9,153 nt of DNA, from NCBI GenBank assembly GCA_027490555.1, contig JAIXXW010000295.1, positions 1 to 9,153 on the forward strand, read 5' to 3'. The stretch's first letter is position 1. Each line of letters opens with the position of its first letter. Origin of the DNA: Comamonadaceae bacterium. Lineage in GTDB: Bacteria; Pseudomonadota; Gammaproteobacteria; Burkholderiales; Burkholderiaceae_C. This document shows positions 1 through 5,385 of this stretch, one piece after another. A program made the position numbers and the translations under genes. The notes under the pieces were generated by a model. It was not told where the DNA came from and did not search any database. It saw nothing but the letters and a program-made list of their open reading frames with translations.

Positions 1-1061
1 GCGCTGAAGGGCACACCTGCACTGGCCGCCGCGCCCTTGAGGCCGTCGACCAGACTTTGGGTTCTGGCGCTCAAGGCTTCCCAGAAGCCGGGCTTGGCGA
101 TCTCGCGCAGCGTGGTCAGGCCGCAGGCGGTGGCCACTGGGTTGCCACTCAAGGTGCCGGCCTGGTAGACCGGGCCGGTCGGGGCCAATTGGGACATGAT
201 CTCGCGCGGACCGCCAAAAGCCGCCAGCGGCATGCCGCCGCCAATCACCTTGCCGAGCACCGTCATGTCGGGCTTGAAGCCGGGAATGGCTTGGGCGTAC
301 ACACTTTGTGCACTGCCCAAAGCGACACGAAAGCCGGACATGACTTCGTCAAACACCAGCAAGGCGCCGTGCTGTGTGCACAGCTCGCGGCAGCGCCGCA
401 TGAAGGGCACGCTGGCCCGCACAAAGTTCATGTTGCCGGCAATCGGCTCGATCATCACGCAAGCCAGGTCCTGGCCATGCTGGGCAAAGGCCTCTTCGAG
501 CTGTGCGATGTTGTTGTATTCGAGCACCAGGGTGTCGCGCACCACCTCGGGCGGCACGCCCGCGCTGGTGGGGTTGCCAAAAGTGGCCAGACCCGAGCCG
601 GCCTTGACCAGCAAGGCGTCGGCATGGCCGTGGTAGCAGCCTTCGAACTTGATGAATTTGCTGCGGCCGGTGGCGCCACGCGCCAGGCGCAGGGCACTCA
701 TGCCCGCTTCGGTGCCCGAGCTGACCAGACGCACCATGTCCATGGACGGCACGTGTTTCAGGATTTCTTCGGCCAGCTCGATCTCGCGTTCGGTGGGGGC
801 GCCGAACGAGAAGCCATCGAGCGCCGCTTTTTGCACCGCTTCGAGCACGGCCGGGTGGCCGTGGCCCAGGATCATCGGGCCCCAGGAGCCGATGTAATCG
901 ATGTATTTCTGGCCATTCGCGTCCCAGAAATAGGCGCCCTGGGCGCGCTGCACAAAACGCGGTGTGCCACCCACGGCGCGAAAGGCGCGCACAGGAGAAT
1001 TGACGCCGCCGGGAATCACCTGGGCTGCGCGCTCAAAAAGGGTCTGGTTGTGGTCGCTCAT
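1..1061 (-). CDS. hemL: Glutamate-1-semialdehyde 2,1-aminomutase (partial, C-terminus off the left edge)
   Basis: A PLP enzyme that converts glutamate-1-semialdehyde to 5-aminolevulinate, the committed tetrapyrrole (heme, siroheme, cobalamin) precursor in the C5 pathway. It acts in the cytoplasm. The 353 visible residues begin MSDHNQTLFERAAQVIPGGV and carry the class III aminotransferase hallmarks: SSGTEA (114-119), CYHGHAD (142-148), the VFDEVMSGFR cofactor strand (around 243-252) and GKVIGGG, where K271 should be the Schiff-base lysine (K265 in the E. coli enzyme, from memory). The family is about 425-430 residues long, so roughly 75 C-terminal residues lie outside the window. The start is the ATG whose complement is at 1059-1061; there is only a weak Shine-Dalgarno. 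It begins 8 bases after the thiD-like stop, so the two are probably cotranscribed and translation may be coupled. The family assignment is secure. Confidence 0.96.
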   Translation of the reverse strand, partial: MSDHNQTLFERAAQVIPGGVNSPVRAFRAVGGTPRFVQRAQGAYFWDANGQKYIDYIGSWGPMILGHGHPAVLEAVQKAALDGFSFGAPTEREIELAEEILKHVPSMDMVRLVSSGTEAGMSALRLARGATGRSKFIKFEGCYHGHADALLVKAGSGLATFGNPTSAGVPPEVVRDTLVLEYNNIAQLEEAFAQHGQDLACVMIEPIAGNMNFVRASVPFMRRCRELCTQHGALLVFDEVMSGFRVALGSAQSVYAQAIPGFKPDMTVLGKVIGGGMPLAAFGGPREIMSQLAPTGPVYQAGTLSGNPVATACGLTTLREIAKPGFWEALSARTQSLVDGLKGAAASAGVPFS

Positions 1062-1069
1062 GTGGGGTC

Positions 1070-2011
1070 TCAGTGTTTGGTTTCGCTGAAAGGCACTTCA
1101 AAATAATCGGCCCCAGGCGGGGTTTCAGAGGCTTCGTCGTCCGCGTCTTCGCCCTCGGGCAAGGCCCAGAACAGGCGGTCCGGGATGACCTGACCCATGC
1201 CGGGGCGAAAGCCCTCGTCCAGACAGCGGTCCAGGTAATGCAGGGCTTCGCTGCTGGCTTCGGGCAGGTCCATGCCCGTGGCCAGCAAGGCCGCCAGCGC
1301 CGCGGTCAGCGTGTCGCCTGCACCTGCAAACACGGCTTCGATGCGTTCAAACTTTTCGTGGCCCAGCACGGTTTCGGGCGAGGCCAAAACATTGTCCATG
1401 TGTTGCTCGGGCAAGGGCAGACCGGTCACCAGGGTGTAGGGCACGCCCAGCTCGGAGGCCGCTTTGGCGATGTCGCGGGGGCCGGGGTTGCGCTCGCCGG
1501 CCCAGTCGGGCAGCAACCAGCGGCGCAGTGTGCTGTGGTGGCCCACCAGCACACTGGTTTGCGGCAGCAGCAATTCGCGAAAAGCGTCCAGGTAGGCATC
1601 GATCTTGTCTTCTTCCCACCATGACAAATTCGGCATGTAGGCCACGACCGGTACGCCAACGTAGTCGTCGCAGAGTTCGGCGATCACGGCCAGGCTCTCT
1701 GGGGTGCCGACAAAACCCACCTTGATGACCTGCACAGGCACGTCTTCGGCCACAGCCCGGGCCTGGTCGTGCACCGCCTCGTCGTCCAGGGCAAAAAAGT
1801 CGGTGATGCCGCTGGTGTCGCGCACATAAGTGCCGGTGCAAATCGGCAGGCCATGCGCGCCCACCGAGGCCATGGCCACCGCGTCACAGCCTAAGCCACC
1901 GGCGCCGCTGGGGTCGTTCGCATTGAATGACAGCACGCAGGCCAAAGAGACCGATTCGTCGTCGGCCTGGGCGGTCTCAGTGTCGGAACGGTCTGGGCGG
2001 GGGTCGGTCAT
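1070..2011 (-). CDS. thiD: ThiD-like hydroxymethylpyrimidine/phosphomethylpyrimidine kinase, divergent (313 aa)
   Basis: A ribokinase-superfamily kinase. Genes in this position (between hemL and rubredoxin in Burkholderiales) are usually annotated thiD, which phosphorylates HMP and then HMP-P for thiamine synthesis. Seen: an acidic, probably disordered N-terminal tail (1-22); FNANDPSGAGGLGCD (29-43), matching the ThiD N-terminal signature; VIKVGFVGT (95-103), matching the ThiD VKIG strand; and FAGAGDTLTAALAALLATG (228-246), the anion-hole and catalytic-Asp motif (D233). The C-terminus is a further acidic tail. Odd points: canonical ThiD usually has GTGCTLS, not GAGDT. The Gln of the AQNT loop is Arg64. 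The DPVM and TPN segments read YMPNLSWW and VGHHSTL. It is somewhat longer than typical ThiD (about 265 aa). The kinase fold is clear and the substrate is inferred. No strong ribosome-binding site precedes the chosen ATG. It probably heads a transcript continuing into hemL. Confidence 0.72.
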   Translation of the reverse strand: MTDPRPDRSDTETAQADDESVSLACVLSFNANDPSGAGGLGCDAVAMASVGAHGLPICTGTYVRDTSGITDFFALDDEAVHDQARAVAEDVPVQVIKVGFVGTPESLAVIAELCDDYVGVPVVAYMPNLSWWEEDKIDAYLDAFRELLLPQTSVLVGHHSTLRRWLLPDWAGERNPGPRDIAKAASELGVPYTLVTGLPLPEQHMDNVLASPETVLGHEKFERIEAVFAGAGDTLTAALAALLATGMDLPEASSEALHYLDRCLDEGFRPGMGQVIPDRLFWALPEGEDADDEASETPPGADYFEVPFSETKH

Positions 2012-2071
2012 TCAAAAGTCGAAACTCAGGGGCTTCGGGTCCGGTGCAAGGGTGGCCTGTGGGCAGCCCGA

Positions 2072-2077
2072 TACAAT
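2072..2077 (+). promoter_or_regulatory. Candidate -10 element for the rubredoxin gene
   Basis: TACAAT matches the sigma-70 -10 consensus at five of six positions. It lies 38 bases before the rubredoxin ATG, in the 104-base spacer between the divergent thiD-like and rubredoxin genes (2012-2115). A start point near 2084 would leave a leader of about 30 bases. I see no convincing -35 hexamer 16-18 bases upstream, so this rests on the -10 alone. On the other strand, TAGAAT (complement of 2084-2089) could serve the kinase gene, also without a good -35. The rest of the spacer holds nothing else I can support. Confidence 0.35.
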
Positions 2078-2115
2078 CAATTCATTCTATTCGACTCTCT
2101 GATTGCGACACTGTG

Positions 2116-2286
2116 ATGGAACACAAAACTTGGATGTGCCTGATTTGCGGCTGGATCTACGACGAGGCCGCGGGCGACCCCGAGCACGGCATTGCGCCCG
2201 GCACCAAATGGGAAGACGTGCCCATGAACTGGACATGCCCCGAGTGCGCGGCCCGCAAGGAAGACTTCGAGATGGTGGCCATCTGA
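2116..2286 (+). CDS. Rubredoxin (56 aa)
   Basis: A small one-iron electron carrier in which a single Fe is held by four cysteines. The ligands are visible as CLICG (C8, C11) and CPEC (C41, C44), with the family aromatic core W6, Y15, W32, W39 and F51. Length and spacing are those of a standard single-domain rubredoxin, and the KEDFEM C-terminal segment is typical. One small oddity: the residue after the second CPxC knuckle is Ala45 where most rubredoxins have Gly. An in-frame GTG sits directly before the ATG (2113) and could be the start; neither has a clear Shine-Dalgarno. The open frame runs further upstream, but that part has no rubredoxin homology and crosses the promoter region. The redox partners (for example an alkane hydroxylase or a peroxide-reducing enzyme) are not encoded here. 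Its stop abuts the photolyase stop. Confidence 0.95.
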   Translation: MEHKTWMCLICGWIYDEAAGDPEHGIAPGTKWEDVPMNWTCPECAARKEDFEMVAI

Positions 2287-3798
2287 TCAGTCTGGCTTTT
2301 TCTTGACCACCGCATACCGGGCCAGGGTTTTCTCCCGGGCCTGGGCGTGGTCCACGATGGGGGCGGGGTAGGTCTTGCCGATCACCACCCCGGCCGCCTG
2401 CAGTTCCACGGGCTGGGCCAGCCAGGGGGCGTGCAGCGCAGCAGGGGGCAGCCCCGCCAGCTCGGGCAGGTAGCGGCGGATGAACTTGCCTTCGGGGTCG
2501 AATTTCTCGCTCTGGCTGATCGGGTTGAAGATGCGGAAGTACGGTTGTGCATCGCAACCGCTGGAGCTGGCCCATTGCCAGCCGCCGTTGTTGGCCGACA
2601 GGTCAAAGTCGTTCAGGTGCGTGGCGAAATAGCGTTCGCCCCAACGCCAGTCGATGCCCAAATCCTTCACCAAAAAGCTCGCCACCACCATGCGCAGGCG
2701 GTTGTGCATGTAGCCGGTCTGGTTGATCTGGCGCATGGCCGCGTCCACCAGCGGGTAACCGGTGCGCGCTTGGCACCAGGCGTCAAACAGGCGGTGGGCA
2801 TGGGGGCCATGCTCCCACTGGATGGCGTCGTAGTCGGGTTTGAAGCTCTTGCCCTGACCCACCTGCGCAAAGTTGTGCAGCACTTGCACATAGAAGTCGC
2901 GCCAGATCAATTCGGACAACCAGACACCGGCCCCCACGCTGCCAGCCAGCATGCGCGGGTGCGCCTCGCGCGCCAGCTGACGGATCGACACCGTGCCAAA
3001 GCGCAAATGCACGCTCAGGTAGCTCGGGCCTTTGACGGCCGGGAAGTTGCGCGTGTCCTCGTACTGGTCGATGCGGGTCAAAAAGTCCTGCAGCAAGGCC
3101 TGGGCGCCCGACTCGCCGGTGGGGATTTTCAGCGTCTGCAGGTTGGTGGTCTCAAAGCCGATGTCTGCCAGACGGGGGACCGGCAGGGCCAGGGCCTCAG
3201 GGCGCGGTGCCAGACGGTGCGCCATCGGGGCCACCGTATGGTCTCGCAGGTCATCTGGTATGACTTTTTTCAACCAGGCGTTTTTGTAGGGGGTGAAGAC
3301 ACTGAAGGGCTTGGCCGACTGGGTCATCACTTCGTGGCGTTCAAAGACCACATGGTCCTTGAAGGTGTGCAGCACGATGCCGTGCTCGGCCAGATGACCG
3401 CGCACCTGGATGTCGCGTTGCAGCGCCAGCGGTTCGTCGTCGTGGTTGGCAAACACCGCCAGGGCCTGCAGGTGCTGGGCCAGTTTGACGATTTTGTCCT
3501 TGGCCACGCCGTGGCGCACGATCAGACCGGCCTGGGGGTGACCCGCCAGTTCGCGCAAGCGGGCATCGACTTCGACCAACGATTCCCGGATGAACTCGAC
3601 CCGCCGGTCGGCGCGGGGCAGGGCGTCCAGGATCTCGGTGTCAAAAACAAAGGCCACATGCACCCGCTGGCAGTGGGTCAGGGCGTGGTGCAGGGCGGCG
3701 TGGTCACTCACGCGCAGATCGCGGCGCAGCCACACAAGGCCGCAGGAAAAAGAGGTTGCCATCGGTGTTTGCCAGCTTGTGTCCCACAATGCGCCCAT
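2287..3798 (-). CDS. phr: Deoxyribodipyrimidine photolyase, class I CPD type
   Basis: A light-driven flavoprotein that splits cyclobutane pyrimidine dimers in UV-damaged DNA. The N-terminal alpha/beta antenna domain opens with CGLVWLRRDLRVSDHAALHHAL. The C-terminal FAD/DNA domain carries SYLSVHLRFGTVS, the WRDFY segment (dimer contact), TGYPLVDAAMRQ, TGYMHNRLRM (361-370), IDWRWGERYF and NNGGWQWASSS (403-413). Counted from the first ATG, the electron-transfer Trp positions corresponding to E. coli W306, W359 and W382 are present, in the AWCQARTGYP segment, at W384 and at W407. The E. coli TGWMHN motif is TGYMHN here. The coordinates use the first ATG. The second in-frame ATG at 3762 (MATSFSCGLVWLRR) places the conserved domain three to five residues from the N-terminus, as in known photolyases, and is more likely the true start. 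Neither has a clear ribosome-binding site. The gene diverges from yqgE and converges on rubredoxin. Confidence 0.95.
   Translation of the reverse strand: MGALWDTSWQTPMATSFSCGLVWLRRDLRVSDHAALHHALTHCQRVHVAFVFDTEILDALPRADRRVEFIRESLVEVDARLRELAGHPQAGLIVRHGVAKDKIVKLAQHLQALAVFANHDDEPLALQRDIQVRGHLAEHGIVLHTFKDHVVFERHEVMTQSAKPFSVFTPYKNAWLKKVIPDDLRDHTVAPMAHRLAPRPEALALPVPRLADIGFETTNLQTLKIPTGESGAQALLQDFLTRIDQYEDTRNFPAVKGPSYLSVHLRFGTVSIRQLAREAHPRMLAGSVGAGVWLSELIWRDFYVQVLHNFAQVGQGKSFKPDYDAIQWEHGPHAHRLFDAWCQARTGYPLVDAAMRQINQTGYMHNRLRMVVASFLVKDLGIDWRWGERYFATHLNDFDLSANNGGWQWASSSGCDAQPYFRIFNPISQSEKFDPEGKFIRRYLPELAGLPPAALHAPWLAQPVELQAAGVVIGKTYPAPIVDHAQAREKTLARYAVVKKKPD
3777..3789. repeat. Small inverted repeat TTGTG-N3-CACAA near the phr start
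   Basis: A perfect 5-base inverted repeat with a 3-base centre. If phr starts at 3762, the repeat lies inside the 74-base divergent phr/yqgE spacer, where an operator could sit. If phr starts at 3798, it lies inside the coding sequence. The arms are short and chance is a real possibility. No regulator is assigned. Confidence 0.25.
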
Positions 3799-3824
3799 GA
3801 ACCCATCCAGCGGGACGGGACCGC

Positions 3825-3830
3825 TAAAAT
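3825..3830 (+). promoter_or_regulatory. Candidate -10 element for the yqgE-ruvX-pyr operon
   Basis: TAAAAT, in the context CGCTAAAATCGG, is a five-of-six match to the sigma-70 -10 consensus, just before yqgE. Only six bases separate it from the ATG at 3837, so initiation about 7 bases downstream would place the 5' end of the mRNA at or within a base or two of the start codon. No Shine-Dalgarno fits in that space. The -35 region (around 3801-3807) is poor. The near-consensus -10 and its position are seen; promoter activity is inferred. Confidence 0.45.
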
Positions 3831-3836
3831 CGGGGC

Positions 3837-4433
3837 ATGACCGATTGTGCCTCCATCGACCTCAAGCATCATTTCCTGATCGCCATGCCCGGGTTGGAAG
3901 ACGAGACATTCGCCCGCAGCGTCATCTATTTGTGCGAGCACAGCCCGCGCGGGGCCATGGGCCTGATCATCAACAAGCCCGCCGCCATCAGCATGCGCCA
4001 CCTGTTTGACAAGGTGGACCTGCCCTTGCGCCGCGAAGACCTGGTGGAATGCCCGGTCGGTCATGGCGGCCCGGTGCAGACCGAGCGCGGCTTTGTCCTG
4101 CACGAACCCCTGCAGCCCCAGCCCGCCGAGCTCGAGGGCCCGGTCTACGCGTCCACCCTGACCGTTCCGGGGGGTCTGGAGATGACCACATCGCGGGACG
4201 TGCTCGAAGCCCTGTCTTCCGGTGTCGGCCCGCGCCGGGTGCTGGTCACCCTGGGCTATGCGTCCTGGGGCGAGGGGCAGCTCGAGTCCGAGCTCGGCGA
4301 AAACGCCTGGCTGACGGTGCCGGCATCGGCCGAGCTGGTGTTCGATGTCCCCATGGCCGAGCGTTACGACCGCGCCTTGGACCTGCTCGGCCTCAAAAGC
4401 TGGATGCTCTCGCCAGACGCGGGGCACGCATGA
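3837..4433 (+). CDS. yqgE: YqgE/AlgH family protein (UPF0301/DUF179), 198 aa
   Basis: A small cytoplasmic protein of the DUF179 (AlgH/UPF0301) family with no settled biochemical activity. Its Pseudomonas relative AlgH was linked to alginate regulation. The family signature is clear: HHFLIAMPGLEDETFARSVI (residues 11-30), then CEHSPRGAMGLIINKP, a central GGPVQTERGFVLH block, and the late LVTLGYASWGEGQLESEL segment. The length of 198 residues is near the usual 185-200. The start at 3837 gives the expected short lead-in before FLIAMP, and no earlier in-frame start fits the spacer. The TGA overlaps the ruvX ATG by the ATGA arrangement. The pairing of yqgE with ruvX (yqgF) is widespread in proteobacteria, which supports both calls, and here the pair is extended into pyrimidine genes. 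Confidence 0.94.
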   Translation: MTDCASIDLKHHFLIAMPGLEDETFARSVIYLCEHSPRGAMGLIINKPAAISMRHLFDKVDLPLRREDLVECPVGHGGPVQTERGFVLHEPLQPQPAELEGPVYASTLTVPGGLEMTTSRDVLEALSSGVGPRRVLVTLGYASWGEGQLESELGENAWLTVPASAELVFDVPMAERYDRALDLLGLKSWMLSPDAGHA

Positions 4434-4846
4434 GCCAGGCCCGTGAGAGCACCGTCCCCGCGCAGCAGCAGACTTTTCTGGCTTTGGATTTTGGCCTGAA
4501 GCGCACGGGCGTGGCCGTGGGCAACCGCCTGATGAAAACCGCCACACCCCAGGGCACCATCGCGGCCGAAGGGGACGCGCGCTTCGAGCACATTGCCCAA
4601 CGCATAAAGGAGTGGCAGCCCGATGCGCTGGTGATCGGTGTTCCGACGCACCCCGACGGTGGCGAACACGACAACACCCGGCGCGCTCGCAAATTTGGCC
4701 GCCAGCTGCGCGGCCGCTTTGGCCTGGCGGTGTACGAGGTGGACGAGCGTTACAGCACCACCGAAGCCCATGCGCAGGGGGCCAAAGACGCCGATGCCGC
4801 AGCAGCGGCCATCATTTTGGAACAATTTTTAAGGAACTTGCCATGA
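4430..4846 (+). CDS. ruvX: Putative pre-16S rRNA nuclease / Holliday junction resolvase-like protein RuvX (YqgF)
   Basis: An RNase H-like protein of the YqgF family (138 aa), known for a role in 5'-end processing of pre-16S rRNA and related to the RuvC resolvase fold. Seen in order: LALDFGLKRTGVAVG (residues 17-31, acidic D20), ALVIGVPTHPDGG (66-78), VDERYSTTEA (104-113, acidic E106) and KDADAAAAAIILEQFL (119-134, acidic D122). These give the expected acidic triad. The start is the ATG at 4430, which overlaps the yqgE stop; the open frame continues upstream but only as a shadow of yqgE. No good Shine-Dalgarno precedes it, so translation probably depends on coupling to yqgE. The N-terminus has about ten extra polar residues before the first strand. 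The TGA overlaps the pyrR ATG. Confidence 0.94.
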   Translation: MSQARESTVPAQQQTFLALDFGLKRTGVAVGNRLMKTATPQGTIAAEGDARFEHIAQRIKEWQPDALVIGVPTHPDGGEHDNTRRARKFGRQLRGRFGLAVYEVDERYSTTEAHAQGAKDADAAAAAIILEQFLRNLP

Positions 4847-5352
4847 GCGCCTTGGCTTTGGATGCGGAGGCCCTGTACCAGGAACTGCTGCGCGCGGTGC
4901 GCGGCCTGGTGCGTGCCGACACCCGCCTGGTGGGCATCACTTCGGGCGGGGCCTGGCTGGCCCAGCGCCTGCAGCGCGACCTGGGGCTGAGCGGCGAATC
5001 GGGCCAGGTCTCCTCGGTCATGCACCGCGACGACTTTGCCCAGCGGGGGCTGTCGGCCGGGGGCCAGACCAGCCTGCCGTTCGAGGTGGATGGGGCCGAC
5101 ATCCTGGTGCTCGACGATGTGCTCTACACCGGGCGCACCATCCGCGCCGTGCTCAACGAGCTGTTTGACTACGGTCGCCCGGCCCGGGTGCGGCTGGCCG
5201 TGTTGGTCGACCGGGGAGGGCGTCAGTTGCCCATCCAAGCCGACTATGCCGCCGTGCGCGTGAGCCTGCCCGAGACGCAGTCGCTGGCGCTGGCCCGCGA
5301 TGCCCAGGGGCGATTCAGTTTCGAGGTGGAGACCTCAGCCCCGCTTTCTTGA
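4843..5352 (+). CDS. pyrR: PyrR: pyr operon regulator / uracil phosphoribosyltransferase (169 aa)
   Basis: A type I phosphoribosyltransferase. In Bacillus, PyrR binds pyr mRNA to control attenuation and has weak uracil phosphoribosyltransferase activity. The PRPP loop is unmistakable: ILVLDDVLYTGRT (87-99), followed by LAVLVDRGGRQLPIQADY, the PyrR counterpart of LAVLVDRGHRELPIRADY, and RDDFAQRG (62-69) near the hood. The start at 4843 has AAGGAA six bases upstream and overlaps the ruvX stop. By alignment from memory with B. subtilis PyrR, several residues linked to RNA binding differ: T18, H22, R146 and the GKNIPTS loop are not conserved, while the Arg equivalent to R141 is kept. There is no attenuator leader ahead of the gene, since its start lies inside ruvX. 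The family call is firm; an RNA-binding role in this organism is doubtful. Confidence 0.92.
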   Translation: MSALALDAEALYQELLRAVRGLVRADTRLVGITSGGAWLAQRLQRDLGLSGESGQVSSVMHRDDFAQRGLSAGGQTSLPFEVDGADILVLDDVLYTGRTIRAVLNELFDYGRPARVRLAVLVDRGGRQLPIQADYAAVRVSLPETQSLALARDAQGRFSFEVETSAPLS

Positions 5353-5357
5353 AAGCG
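5342..5357 (+). other. Intercistronic hairpin spanning the pyrR stop codon
   Basis: CGCTTT (5342-5347) pairs perfectly with AAAGCG (5352-5357) around CTTG (5348-5351), a sequence known as a stable RNA tetraloop; the C and G of the loop can themselves pair, extending the palindrome to seven bases per arm. The pyrR stop codon (5350-5352) lies across the loop and 3' arm. No T-run follows, so it is not an intrinsic terminator. It could affect RNA stability or re-initiation between pyrR and pyrB. The fold is read from sequence and its function is unknown. Confidence 0.4.
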
Positions 5358-5385
5358 CCGCCACAAGCCACGAGGTCAGAACAAC

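Noticed and set aside
57..1106. A 349-codon open frame on the plus strand opposite hemL
   Set aside because: The minus strand encodes an intact HemL segment with all class III aminotransferase motifs; the plus frame is its shadow.
2074..2105. Inverted repeat CAATCA-N20-TGATTG in the thiD/rubredoxin spacer
   Set aside because: The arms are only six bases, AT-rich, and separated by 20 bases; this is within what chance would produce in such a spacer.
1927..2115. In-frame upstream extension of rubredoxin (63 extra codons)
   Set aside because: The extra part overlaps the N-terminus of the thiD-like gene and the promoter region, is Arg-rich without rubredoxin homology, and would make the protein about twice the family length.
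2270..2301. Terminator-like hairpin (AGATGG/CCATCT or GGCCA/TGGCT) followed by TTTTT after rubredoxin
   Set aside because: The T-run is explained by the Lys codons at the photolyase C-terminus, the stems are short or mismatched, and the better stem is 12 bases away from the T-run. It could act as a weak terminator but I cannot support it.
2347..3840. A 497-codon open frame on the plus strand opposite phr
   Set aside because: It is the antisense shadow of the photolyase gene, has no family motifs, and shows the same compositional bias as the other shadow frames.
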